Program-made: the position numbers and the translations under genes
Notes under the pieces: generated by a model
Told to the model about the DNA's origin: nothing
Databases searched by the model: none
The model's input: the letters and a program-made list of their open reading frames with translations, nothing else
Source of the DNA: Spisula solida
Lineage: Eukaryota > Mollusca > Bivalvia > Venerida > Mactridae
Direction of reading: 5' to 3'
Assembly (NCBI GenBank): GCA_947247005.1
Contig: OX365950.1
Location: 13,342,720-13,406,719, forward strand
Length of the DNA stretch: 64,000 nucleotides
Shown: positions 10,756 to 21,335 of the stretch, piece by piece
How the letters are laid out: each line of letters opens with the position of its first letter
Numbering within the stretch: the first letter of the stretch is position 1

Positions 10756-12170
10756 TGTTTATGATTGAATAACAATTATATACCGCCTCCCGACAGTAAA
10801 TTATATTGTTAGAACATGTTTTTACTCGTATTTATCCGTGTAACAGTATATTCCCGACAATATGTTGCCTTAATAAACAAAACACGTACATTTTATCAGC
10901 GTAATCAGTAATAGATTTCAGTCAAGGTTTTTTTTGCTGACGTTGGTTACCATGGTAACTAACGTATATGGTGAAGTACAAGTTTTAAAGGTGCTCAACC
11001 CCAGATGATGAAACAATGTCAGTTTGAAAATATTTGCCTATGTTTCTAAGAGTCGTGAAATAAAATAATATTAATACTGGTAATAATAATAATGATAATA
11101 ATAAAGACTACATTGTATATTTATAAAGACAACAGAGTTGGGCAATCGACCATGATTTAGAGTTTTCTTTCTAGTAGATCTTACGAATTTCCAGCGGCAA
11201 TGAAATCCCATAAAATCATCAAAGAAAACGCTTCAAGGATAAGTCTAACAGGGACATACCTGCCATTACATAACCTATTTTGACAAACATTTCAGACGAA
11301 TATAAGGTTTCACGCACGTTAATTAAACTTCGATTAAACTTCGTGAAGGTTTCAAGCTTGTTTCAATACGATGTTTTTATTATTACACGTTTTGTCCAAA
11401 TTTGAAATATTCCATATTCTGATGGATTTTTTACATGCAGCACCTTTACACTCAAATCGTGTCTGTTTTCTGTTTTATCTAAAATGTACAGCGTTGTTAT
11501 CAATTTGAGTGTACTTATTTCCCGTACCTATACCCTCAAACATGCAGTTGTTTTTTATCAATTGACCAAATGACAAGGTATGACATATTTAAATCGATAA
11601 TTTAGTTTGCCCTTTTGAATAATTAACTTATGGTTGCATTTCAGACAAACAACATTGGAAACACAGCACATGTTTCCATACATCAATGGATTTTGCTCGC
11701 TAACCTTTGACAAATCCTCCAACAAGGCGGGGCGATCACTATACTGACGCCTGGTCAATGGAAAGGTTAATCAGAGTATGTTCAAACTTCCATCGCAGAG
11801 CTAATGTTGCAAAACGAATTTACATATTTCACTAGATAGATGGACGACTGTGATTCGATTGTAAAACAAGTTGTCTGACGTATATTTATCACAATGGGAG
11901 ATATTAGTTAGTCATCTCCCCTTACTACTCTCTAAAATTCCATAGGTTCTATCATGCGGATTACTATTCTTTTATCCCTGTTTTGTTTGTTGTGCATGGT
12001 AGAAATTAGACTGAAATATTTGCAACATTAATCATCAGATTAAATAACAAGTTTGGCTACATGTTGTTTACACACCATGGTGTATAAAATTTGACAGCCT
12101 TAACATAATAGGTAATACAGAAGTGAGAAATTTCATATCTAAAATCAGGGATATTTCTGTGAGAAACTAG

Positions 12171-12230
12171 GATAAAGTCCGAGGATCTAAACTAGACCAC
12201 TGTGCTAATTGGTCTACCTCGGGCTTTATC
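12171..12230. repeat. 60-bp two-part hairpin
   Basis: The outer arms GATAAAGTCCGAGG and CCTCGGGCTTTATC pair over 14 bases with one mismatch. The inner arms TAGACCA and TGGTCTA pair over 7. The element is a near-complete palindrome with a 10-base loop. It could be a tiny foldback MITE or a structured RNA; no flanking duplication is clear. Nearby ACAAGGGAGATAAT (12,233) resembles a word, AAGGGAGGTAAT, that recurs at 2986 and 9940 on the other strand. Confidence 0.6.
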
Positions 12231-12805
12231 TTACAAGGGAGATAATTTATATGCCACTAATGTCTCTCATTATACATCATTTTTGATGGTATACATCGCC
12301 ACGAGGGATTGAGGAACGAACATCCAGTTGTCCCTTAATAATGTTCAGCGTAAAGCAATGGTAACACAGGTACCATGTTTATTTCTTCTTTGGTATGACG
12401 AAAAGCAAAGCGGATGCTCTATCACTCCCATCTAGGCTAGTGACCCACTTAGTATATCTACGCACTACAAACTCTAATTATTCGATTAACTCGACACACC
12501 TTGTAAAATAACAGAATACATTAATATATTCAATTAGGTGATTTCAAAAAGCCAATATTGGATGTAAGACAACATTTTACTGAATTAGGAACGTGCCACA
12601 AGGCGATAACCTTAGGCACAACAATACGATTCGACATTACGACATTTTAATAAATCTCGTATCGTGTTGTCGCAATGTTGTACCACACTGTGGGGGGGAC
12701 AACATTCGACATGACACCAACACGAATCCATACGTGGGATACATTGTTAGCTCAGTGTGTACTATATGAGATACATAACATGCACACACGAGACTTGTCA
12801 GTATA

Positions 12806-13012
12806 TTAGGCCCCGACCGCAATGATAGCAAAATCCGTAGCTTTAATAGTGTTATCTATAAACGAGACATTAGTTGAAGAGATATCCTGGTTAGCAATTT
12901 GAACCAACGGACGGATACAGTACTTTGTATTAAGCGCTTTAACTATTTTCCGCCATTTTTGTTCTCGTGTACTGTACACGTTGTCACAAGTCATATTCGT
13001 TCGTGTTTCCAC
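12806..13012 (-). other. Unassigned minus-strand open frame
   Basis: A 68-codon frame with an internal ATG at codon 7 (MTCDNVYSTREQKWRKIVKA...) and a plausible amino-acid mix, ending in a TAA just after KATDFAIIAVGA. I see no splice acceptor that fits its start and no family resemblance. It lies in the putative intron of the minus-strand gene, next to a dispersed repeat. It may be chance or a decayed retrocopy. Confidence 0.2.
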
Positions 13013-13074
13013 AATATTAAATCATCTATTTTACCAATTATCAACCTGTATGGTTCATGTTAAACGATAATAAC

Positions 13075-13150
13075 AAATCGAACAGGGAAGGCAGCATCCA
13101 ACAGAAACAGCAGAACACGAAAGACATACAAATAACACACTGGTCCCACC
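13075..13150 (+). repeat. Dispersed 'GGGAAGGCAGC' repeat, reference plus copy
   Basis: Best-preserved start of a family found about 15 times in this window. The word order is AAATCGAACAGGGAAGGCAG, then CATCCAACAGAAACAGCAGA, then ACACGAAAGACATACAAAT and AACACAC. Longer copies (50,660 and 63,670) continue with ACTCAATGTACAAC, TCGAACAAGAAAATGAA, then AAGTCC and TTTCAGCTTTT. No tRNA boxes are evident and no copy has an open frame in common with the others, so it looks like a non-coding SINE or MITE-like repeat of roughly 150-200 bp. Confidence 0.6.
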
Positions 13151-13202
13151 CTGTTATTCGGAGTCTGACTTGTCAAATTATAGCCATGGATACTATATAC
13201 AT

Positions 13203-13816
13203 ATGAGCCAGTCTCAAGGAAAACCTGCTATTTTGACAAAAATATTTAATTAAAGAATTTCCATAGCTTGAAAGAACAATCTTTATGAAGCAAAATACAA
13301 AAGAAATTTTGTTAACATCTTGCTTTTTAAGGAAGTTACAGCTGTTTTTGTAGTGTCCCCTTTCGGAGCTTTTTTGTGTGACATCGCACGCGTCATTCAA
13401 ACGTTAATTGACGTAACTATGACACGCATTTCATAATTACACCATTTGATCAACTATTGACATGAATTGTTCAAAATGGTATCACATTTTAGCAGTATCT
13501 TTTAATTTTTAAAATATTTACCAAAATCAAAATTGTTCGCATTCAGAGAAAGGCTACTATTGTTTTAAACAACTAACTCCTCGTTTTTCTCACTATGAGT
13601 ACTTTTCCAAATTTGTCACCATAGCAACGAAGCATGTGATTTTGACATAATTCATGTGAAAATTTAAAGCTAAGGTATAGTACTATATGAGTAAACTACA
13701 TAAAATAGAATCAATGGAAATGTATTTTTTTCTTATATTAGAGCTTTTACAAACCATGTTACATAATTGTAATTACATAATGTCATTATAGCAGGTTTTC
13801 CTGGAGACTGGCTCAT
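13203..13816. mobile_element. MITE, 614 bp, 26-bp terminal inverted repeats
   Basis: The left end ATGAGCCAGTCTCAAGGAAA-ACCTGC is matched in reverse by GCAGGTTTTCCTGGAGACTGGCTCAT at 13,791-13,816 (one mismatch). Both flanks carry ATACAT directly outside, which fits a 6-bp target duplication or a TA-type site inside ATATACAT. No transposase is seen inside; the 75-codon minus frame at 13,173-13,400 spans the TIR and is not convincing. A single related end (GAGCAAGTCTCTAGGAAAAC on the minus strand) occurs near 15,790-15,812. Confidence 0.75.
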
Positions 13817-13974
13817 ATACATGTAATATGTAATAATTATTTTTGTAGATTGGCTCTTTCTCTGGTTATGTTTGATTCAGGCAGCAGGCCGAGTATGATA
13901 TCGTATGTTGTCGTAAATTTTAGCTGTTCATTTTCTATTTTCTAGTCAGTTTTTTTTTTTATAGTTTTTGAGAC

Positions 13975-14095
13975 TTGTACTGGGCATGATATCGGTGATA
14001 TTTCTTTTTCGTGTGTTCTTTTTGTGTGTTCCGTGTTCTGTGGTACTTGTTGAGAGTTGTCTTCCTTGTCCTGTCATATTTGTTATTATCTTGTA
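13975..14095 (-). repeat. Dispersed 'GGGAAGGCAGC' repeat, minus copy
   Basis: The reverse complement reads ATATGACAGGACAAGGAAGA, then CAACTCTCAACAAGTACCAC, then AACACACAAAAAGAACAC. The core is altered (AAGGAAGACA), but the order and spacing of words match. Confidence 0.4.
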
Positions 14096-14574
14096 TATTA
14101 ATGTCAATGTTTCTATGATTATTGTTTTGAAAGAAAAATATCATCATAAAGATAGAGTATTGTGAGTTTGTTTCATTGTTTATGTTCTGTTTGTTCAGTT
14201 TGTTTCCTTGTGTTTCCTCCGTTTGTCCAGACTAGTGTGTCATTCCTAAGCATTATCTTCCGCTTCATGTTCAATTGTTATTCAAAAGAACTATTATAAA
14301 GCACCTCATTTACAATAATGATACAGCTCGTAAGAATTATTATCCTGTTTATTCTAGACAATACATGATGAAAACTTCCTTTATGCCTAGGAAGAGTTTG
14401 GATTAAGACAAACACTGTCTTAAAAATGTTGTATAGTACTCTGATTCAGTTAAGGAGATAATTGCATAGTACGGGATAAAAATTACTTTGATTCTTATTT
14501 CCAAAGGTTTTTTAATTGGAATGATAACAATATTCATTACAGTAATTGTATATCATTACCGAACAGTTAACAGG

Positions 14575-14690
14575 ATAATAACAAACGGGACATAGACAGC
14601 AACACGAAATAGCAGAACATATAATTGCGCACTACAAAAGCGCAACAAGAAAACGAAAGAAAAGGTACCGCTCGACGCTCACACAAACAA
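14575..14690 (+). repeat. Dispersed repeat family, plus copy
   Basis: AATAACAAACGGGACATAGA followed by CAGCAACACGAAATAGCAGA matches the family frame, with the GGGAAGGCAGC core shortened. It faces the minus copy at 14,885-15,000. Confidence 0.4.
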
Positions 14691-14884
14691 AATAAATACT
14701 GAACTAAAAAAATCAAAAGTAAGCACTGCTTCAAATCCATACCTGCATTCAGAGCAAGATCACCATATAAACACAAGTGTTTATTTCGTCAATCAGAAAT
14801 AGCAACTGAGAATATAGACTATAACGAGTTCAAATTGAAATTAGGACTTGTACGAGTATATAGCGATTTTGTTTTGTTTTCTTT

Positions 14885-15000
14885 TTCAGTTTTGTGTTAG
14901 GCATTGTTGCGTACTGTTTTCTGTGTTTTTGTGTGTGTTCTTTTGTGTGCCTTTCGGGCTGATGAGTGCTGCTTCCCCAGTCCGATTTTTCCTCATCGTT
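14885..15000 (-). repeat. Dispersed 'GGGAAGGCAGC' repeat, minus copy
   Basis: The reverse complement has AATCGGACTGGGGAAGCAGC, ACTCATCAGCCCGAAAGGCA and AACACACACAAAAACACAG, a clear member of the family. Confidence 0.55.
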
Positions 15001-15886
15001 TTATATTGACATACAAAGCTTCAAAAAGGGCAAACACAGCAACAAGAACAGTCGTGCACACATACAAAATGAATAATAATAAAAAAAGATCAGTGACTAA
15101 AACTTGACCCCACACTGATGTTTCCATAGCAATGTAATTATTTTAATATAATGTAGTATGCATATTGCTACGCTGTCATTGAGCACTATTTCTACAATTA
15201 TTAACTTACGTTAACTTCTACATTATATATACCTTTATATTTAGAACAAAATGAAAACATAATTAAACATGGATATTTCAAGTTTCATTCTGAAAATGAC
15301 AGATATTTTACTTTTGAAATAGTTTCATTAAAATAATTTTCCAAATAAAGAGGACACAATTAAATTATGTTATAGTAGAATTAATTAGTTGTATGTGCTT
15401 ATATACGAAATTATACTATTTATAGAGCGGACTTTTATAAGATACTGTGAGATGCTCGCAACTTGAAAAAAATGAAATACACCATTTGTCCGAATTTATT
15501 TCTGTTATACATTTAGTAAATTATATGATGACATTAATGAGTAAAATAAAATATACATGTCAGATAATCAAATGATTAAAATTAAAATAACTGAGCCAGT
15601 ATCCACGTCTCCGTCTGCTATTTGGCATTATGTAATTATTATATCTAATAAGATTTTGAAGCTCTAACAAATGAGGTCATTACAAAAACAATCCGGATAT
15701 GAACACAATTCTTTGCATTTTGATTCATTAAGCTTACTCGTTTCTATTACTGAAAAAATACTATGTTTACAATGTTTTTATCAAAAAGCGTGTTTTCCTA
15801 GAGACTTGCTCAATTAGAAGTGTGTAAATTGTCAAAACTCAAATCAATTAATCTAAAGTTTTGAAATGTAAATATACATTACTCAC

Positions 15887-15955
15887 CATGTTTTTGGTTG
15901 ATGTGTTGGTTGGCTGTAACTTCTACAGATATTCCCCTACTTTACCAGTATGAGA
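15887..15955 (-). other. Possible first exon (5' UTR plus ATG) of a minus-strand gene
   Basis: On the minus strand the sequence ...CATCAACCAAAAACATG|GTGAGT ends with an ATG in a good initiation context placed exactly at a consensus donor. A TATAAAAT box lies about 90 bases upstream. If it belongs to the gene ending at 6905, the first intron is interrupted by exons I could not find; no signal peptide exon was identified between 9.2 and 15.8 kb. The ATG could be fortuitous. Confidence 0.33.
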
Positions 15956-15976
15956 GAGTTTCAAATGACACGTGTG

Positions 15977-15984
15977 ATTTTATA
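15977..15984 (-). promoter_or_regulatory. TATA box candidate
   Basis: TATAAAAT on the minus strand, about 90 bases upstream of the ATG at 15,889-15,887. A start site about 25-30 bases downstream would fall near 15,950. Confidence 0.35.
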
Positions 15985-16282
15985 CTACATCAATTCGCTA
16001 TCAGCCATAGGCCACATACATACACATAGTTAGTGATCGTACATAGTCAGTGATCGTACATACTGTAAATGCACTCTTTTATTTATTTCTAATGAAGAAT
16101 AGTGTAATGTGAATATAAATTAGATATGCTTAGCTATATATGTTTTTAACTGTAATTATAGGTGTTTTATTATTACTAAATTTTTTTTTACTACTAAGCA
16201 TTGTGCTTTTTACATGTGATAAAATTATTTTCTTTTTTTGCCTTTAATGTTTAAGTCATTAGTTTTTATTTAGTATTTAATA

Positions 16283-16405
16283 GGTACTAGTCTCTTATAA
16301 CTCTGGTTAGAGTGGCATTACAATTCTATATTTTAGTTTGATATATGTAATTGTATTTTATCTGTATTTGTATTGATGAGACGAAAATAAACTATAAAAC
16401 CTACA
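16283..16405 (+). repeat. LINE-like 3' tail, copy 1
   Basis: Contains TAGTCTCTTATAACTCTGGT and TTGTATTGATGAGACGAAAA followed by AATAAACTA. The same ordered words occur at 22,287-22,412. This is the layout of a retrotransposon 3' end with a polyadenylation signal. No coding sequence is attached. Confidence 0.45.
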
Positions 16406-17876
16406 CATATTGTTTATTTGTCCTTAGATAAAGAGAAAGCAACGAAATGTTGTACATATTATACAACTTGACATAGAGTCATTACGTCAGGAATGTTGGC
16501 GTCGTATTTTGGTCTACCTTTCTGACAGTCGACTTGCGACTCATGATCGGGATGGGTGTAAATGATGTACAACTTTGTTAAACGGACGCATGTCTTCAAA
16601 TATATACTTAGTACATCTAGAAACGCAACACTAGGTCTACTGTCAATATGTTTTCTACCTGCATGATGATAGACAAGCAAACTACATTTAGTTGATGCTG
16701 TTTTATTCCATTATCAATACATCTGTAACATTTCATCATATAGGGCTACAGTTAGGTCCAGAGCAGTTTTTGGTGTATAGTGCGGCCGAAAAATAACGGT
16801 ACCAAAAATGATAAAATCGCTATATTTTCAGAATCGTTGTTTTAAGTGAATAGGTAAAGTATCGATTACATATTGATTGATAACTTATTCATGATGTCCA
16901 ACAGGTTATTTAGCACTGTCGGCAGCAGTTGTGAATCTGGTCTGGGGCTGGTTCACACTGTCTTACTGGTCGTGTGGGAGAGTTGTTATGCATTGATGAC
17001 CTGAACTTGGCCGGTCGCAAATGGTGCCAGTGTGTTGGTAGCGTGTCCCAAGACCAGACATTTTCGGTGCATGACAATTTGACCGTCATGCCAACTCCTG
17101 TTTGACACCTCTGCCATAAGCATCCAAATGGCCTGATTTCGCTCATGTTCGGGTGGCATTTTTATTCCGGAACATATGCCATTTCTTTTGTGATTTTCAT
17201 TTTATTAGCAAACTTTATAGCAAACTTTACAAAAGGTTCGATGCAATTTATACCAAAATTTATCATACGCAAACGGTGCTCGTGGAAATCATGTTTTTTG
17301 TGATTATATCGGTGCATGGTGGGATTTACGTAAAACGATCGATAAAATTTAGATGATGGCCAAGTTTCTACAAGATTATACAACACTACTACACAAAATT
17401 CCAATACACATGTACAATGCAAGTAATAAAAAACCGGGAATAAAAACGTTGCGTTTCTAGATGAATTAAGTATATTTTAACTCGGTATTTTACTCTGTTT
17501 TACTCTGTCGGGTCGGAGGCCGGACAGCCAACCGTGGCCGGAGTAAATTACGGCTCTTTTGAAATATGCATAGCTATCCATAAGCAAGCGTCCGTACGAT
17601 GCTTATACATCAGATACACGGACATCGTATAATCCAGTGCAGTATTGTAATTATTGCACTCTATTCAAACAAAATAATAATAATAAAATCTTTATTTTCT
17701 GAAAATAACATGTCAAGACATATATACGTTAGAACAATACATATCTTATTTACAACAATGCCTTTCATTATTAAAAGTACATATATCAACAACATAAAAC
17801 GATAAACATCATTTACAATGTGTACAAATGCAGAACCGTTTACGTTTAAAAAATGAAATAACCACCAGCCAGACAC
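16406..17876. other. No identified gene; GC-richer patch at 16,900-17,160
   Basis: The patch 16,905-17,155 differs in composition from its surroundings and holds frames on both strands (for example a minus frame ending ...NCCRQC), but none resembles a family I know and none has convincing splice sites. It could be a transposon internal segment. AT-rich DNA lies on both sides, with (AATAAT)n near 17,673. Confidence 0.3.
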
Positions 17877-18669
17877 TCGTTCGTTCGTTCGTTCGTTCGT
17901 TCGTTCGTTCGTCCGTCCGTCCGTCCGTCCGTCCGTCCGTCCGTCCGTCCGTCCGTCCGCCCGCCCGCCCGCCCGCCCGCCCGCCCGCCCGCCCGCCCGC
18001 CCGCCCGCCCGCCCGCCCGCCCGCCCGCCCGCCCGCTCGATCGATCGATCGATCGATCGATCGTTCGTTCGTTCGTTCGTTCGTTCGTTCGTTCGTCCGT
18101 CCGTCCGTCCGTCCGTCCGTCCGTCCGTCCGTCCGTCCGCCCGCCCGCCCGCCCGCCCGCCCGCCCGCCCGCCCGCCCGCCCGCCCGACCGCCCGCCCGC
18201 CCGCCCGCCCGCCCGCCCGCTCGATCGATCGATCGATCGATCGATCGTTCGTTCGTTCGTTCGTTCGTTCGTTCGTTCGTTCATTCATTCATTCATTCAT
18301 TCTCGTTCGTTCGTTCGTTCGTTCGTTCGTTCGTTCGTTCGTTCGTTCGTTCGTCAGTCCGTCCGTCCGCCCGCCCGCCCGCCCGCCCGCCCGCCCGCCC
18401 GCCCGCCCGCCCGATCGATCTATCGATCGATCGATCGTTCGTTCGTTCGTTCGTTCGTTCGTTCATTCATTCATTCATTCATTCTCGTTCGTTCGTTCGT
18501 TCGTTCGTTCGTTCGTTCGTTCGTTCGTTCGTTCGTTCGTTCGTCCGTCCGTCCGTCCGTCCGTCCGTCCGTCCGTCCGTCCGTCCGTCCGTCCGTCCGT
18601 CCGTCCGTCCGTTCGTTCGTTCGTTCGTTCGTTCGTTCGTTCGTTCGTTCGTTCGTTCGTTCGTTCGAT
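17877..18669. repeat. Compound tetranucleotide array with higher-order order
   Basis: About 793 bases made almost only of 4-bp units that switch in order: (TCGT)n, (CCGT)n, (CCGC)n, (TCGA)n. The cycle runs at about 17,877-18,062, again at 18,063-18,246, and in shorter form at 18,303-18,436. (TCAT)5 spacers ending TCTCG lie at about 18,283 and 18,463. A last block (TCGT)n(CCGT)n(TCGT)n closes the array. Phase is kept throughout, so every frame stays open; the 286-codon plus frame (Arg-Ser-Phe-Val / Arg-Pro repeats) is an artefact of this. Confidence 0.95.
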
Positions 18670-19526
18670 CATTCACTATACAGTTTAATTGTGGGTAACA
18701 GACAGACAAATATATATTGAAATTATCATCTTACATTACAATTTTGAAGCAGATAATACTTATATTTCAACATATTTATTATAAGTATAATACATGTACA
18801 ACCAACAACACATGAATACAACTAGTCTATTTATAAGTGCAGACTCATGAGATAGATACAATAAGTAACGCAATGCGAACACCAACAGTACAAAGGGAAT
18901 ATAAGTTTCTTTTGATCGTGGGCGGGACAAAGGGGAGTGTAATAACTTAAGTGCATGCTTTTCACTGTAGTTGTTGCATTCATTCCTTTGAAATGTACAG
19001 ACACACCTCATCAAATGTTATTGCATTTAGCCACACCTCTTAGCGTCATAGTAAATTGACGTATTCATGATACAACAGTAACTGTTGTGGGGACTGGCGT
19101 GGTGTACTATGTGTATGACTACTTGGTTAAAATCACCGAGTTAGTCCATATGATGTTATGTTATCAAATTATACACTGCGAGGACATAATTAAGGAAGTT
19201 AGATAACGTTGTTATACGTAGAATTATGTACCATGTATACTTGTTAAGATAATTGTCCTTTGATTACAAATTAAGATAACGAGAACCACAAATTTGCGCA
19301 TTCAAAGACAGATAACTCATTTATAACAAACACGGTGACCTATGGTTATTTTTTATTTTTTCTGTTTCTAATTCTCTCTATATACAAAGTTTGAACAAAC
19401 TCTATAATTGGATTTTTTTACTCAATATCTCGCAATCATTTAAAACTTGATCTAAATGATTCTAGGTTTAATCTAGGACGTTTTCTTACCCTTGGTTTCC
19501 GAACATTCAGGCTTAGATGAAAATTA
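18670..19526. other. AT-rich intergenic DNA
   Basis: Nothing recognised. The short frames here show no motif or splice support. Confidence 0.4.
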
Positions 19527-19690
19527 CTTTAACTCAATTTCAACACGAAACTCATTATTGTAAACCCGGAACTCGATTGAGTCAACGCGAAATTCAAGTT
19601 ATTAATAATCAAAATCCGATAATGACAACTCGAAAACTTTTGTCGACTCCAAACGATATATTTTTAACTCATCAACTCGAAACTCGATTA
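19527..19690. repeat. Low-complexity AACTCGA-rich tract
   Basis: The words AACTCGA, AACTCA and GAAACTC recur irregularly (for example GGAACTCGATTGAGTCAACG and CATCAACTCGAAACTCGATT). They keep an 83-codon frame open without coding character. Confidence 0.45.
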
Positions 19691-19780
19691 TTGATGAAAA
19701 AGAAGTACCACGATCCAGTATTCATTATCAGCGCCTTAAACTTCGACGCTTGCATTAAAATGACTTAATTGGCTCACAGA

Positions 19781-20130
19781 CCTGCCCCGTGACCGAATGG
19801 CTTAAGGCGTCCGTCTACGGACAAGCGGGAGGCTAGTTCGAGCACCCATTAGGGTTTGTCCTGATATGACCCGTTAAAGAACAGCCTGATTTTAAAAGAA
19901 CTGTGGTAAGAAATGGTATCCAAGAAGCGAAATGGGCTGGCCCTTTAAGTAGGGTGGATACTAACGCTTTCATATTGACCTCTACGGTTTCCCTTTTTCG
20001 TAGAATACGAGTCGCTGACTCGGTTGATCCGGGTATCATCCAGAGGATGGTTAAGATAACTATGTTAATCAGTGACATTACCATGGCTATGTTATGTCTA
20101 CCCAACACGGAAGTTAACAGCAGCGCTTGT
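19781..20130 (+). mobile_element. tRNA-derived SINE
   Basis: The head at 19,785-19,850 has a box A-like GTGACCGAATGGCTTAAGGC and a box B-like GCTAGTTCGAGCACCC, resembling a Leu/Ser-type tRNA. The anticodon stem (GTCCG/CGGAC) closes a loop of only four bases, so it is not a functional tRNA. A non-tRNA body follows (GGGTTTGTCCTGATATGACC, GGTATCCAAGAAGCG). The 3' limit is uncertain. Confidence 0.6.
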
Positions 20131-20610
20131 TGAATAGCATAAGTATGCGTACATGATGACAAAGAAAATGAGTAAACGTCTTAATCATTCAATTAAGTTC
20201 GATGGATGCACAATCATGAGCCCAGGGTACCACAAGAATCATTTATTTCATTGGTTAAGAATTCGTGATATTGAAAAATTATTATGGTTGGAGGAATCAA
20301 TTACAGTGATAAACACTGTTTGTGGTAAACACAATGTATATGTTTGTCTTATTTCATTGTGCGTAGGAACTCATGAGAAAAGTTAAACGAAATACGTATT
20401 TTGTTACAAATAAGAATATATTGATTTCCCTCAAAATATCAACACGCGATAAAATAAGTTTGTTTGTACTGTTGAGTTTGATTGGTTGTCCATATAGTTT
20501 AATTTAATGAAATTTATATTGCAAGTCATGAGAGTTAATTGTACCAGAACTGTAGTAACATATGAGTACAAGAGGAACGCTATTCCCAGAGTCCGAATTT
20601 ACAACACACT

Positions 20611-21335
20611 GTATTTATTGAGCGAAGCTTAAAACACAACTATAATTATGATACAATTGTAGAACACATATTTATCGAGCGAAGCTTAAAACACACCTAT
20701 ATGATACAAGTGTACAACACATATTTATTGAGCGAAGCTTTAAACACAACTATATGATACAAGTGTACAACACATATTTATTGAGCGAAGCTTTAAACAC
20801 AACTATATGATACAAGTGTACAACACATATTTATTGAGTGAAGCTTAAAACACAACTATATGATACAAGTGTACAACACATATTTATCGAGCGAAGCTTT
20901 AAACACAACTATATGATACAAGTGTACAACACATATTTATTGAGTGAAGCTTAAAACAGAACTATATGATACAATTGTACAACACATATTTATTGAGCGA
21001 AGCTTAAAACACAACTATATGATACAATTGTACAACACATATTTATTGAGGGAAGCTTAAAACACAACTATATGATACAAGTGTACAACGCATATTTATT
21101 GAGGGAATCTTAAAACACAACTATATGATACAATTGTACAACGCATATTTATTGAGGGAATCTTAAAACACAACTATATGATATAATTCTACAACGCATA
21201 TTTATTGAGGGAATCTTAAAACACAACTATATGATATAATTCTACAACGCATATTTATTGAGGGAAGCTTAAAACACAACTATATGATACAATTCTACAA
21301 CGCATATTTATTGAGCGAATCTTAAACACAACTAA
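20611..21335 (+). repeat. 53-bp tandem array, ~13-14 copies
   Basis: The unit begins near TATTTATTGAGCGAAGCTT and continues AAAACACAACTATATGATAC, then AAGTGTACAACACA. The spacing of AGCGAAGCTT at 20,731, 20,784 and 20,837 (there AGTGAAGCTT) gives the period of 53. Early copies have GAGCGAAGC; copies from about 21,090 have GAGGGAATC and ACAACGCATA. Variants therefore spread in blocks along the array. No spacers, so it is not a CRISPR. Confidence 0.92.

Larger units (their letters stand above)
9431..15880. other. Long non-coding stretch (intron of the minus-strand gene, if the model is right)
   Basis: Apart from the repeats and the open frame listed separately, this stretch holds simple AT-rich DNA, an (ATAATA)n patch near 11,070-11,105, and a palindrome GTTACCATGGTAAC near 10,947. 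I found no exon that fits between the possible first exon at 15.9 kb and the 9093 exon. One or more exons, including the signal peptide, must be there if those two belong to one gene. Confidence 0.4.

Noticed and set aside
11558..11758. Minus frame with RQYSDRPALLEDLSK
   Set aside because: Looks coding-like for about 15 codons but has no family match and no fit in phase with the minus-strand gene exons.
16910..17146. Cys/Trp-containing minus frame and hydrophobic plus frames in a GC-richer patch
   Set aside because: Frames on both strands are equally plausible and none resembles a known family.
17828..18688. Long open frames on both strands (286, 207 and 159 codons) encoding Arg-rich repeats
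   Set aside because: They are forced open by the tetranucleotide array, which has no stop in most frames. No start context, splice sites or flanking coding sequence.
19785..19850. A functional tRNA-Leu/Ser gene
   Set aside because: The anticodon loop has only four bases and box B is degenerate. Better read as a SINE head.
20611..21335. Possible CRISPR-like array
   Set aside because: Units are contiguous with no unique spacers, and the sequence is from an animal genome. It is a tandem repeat.
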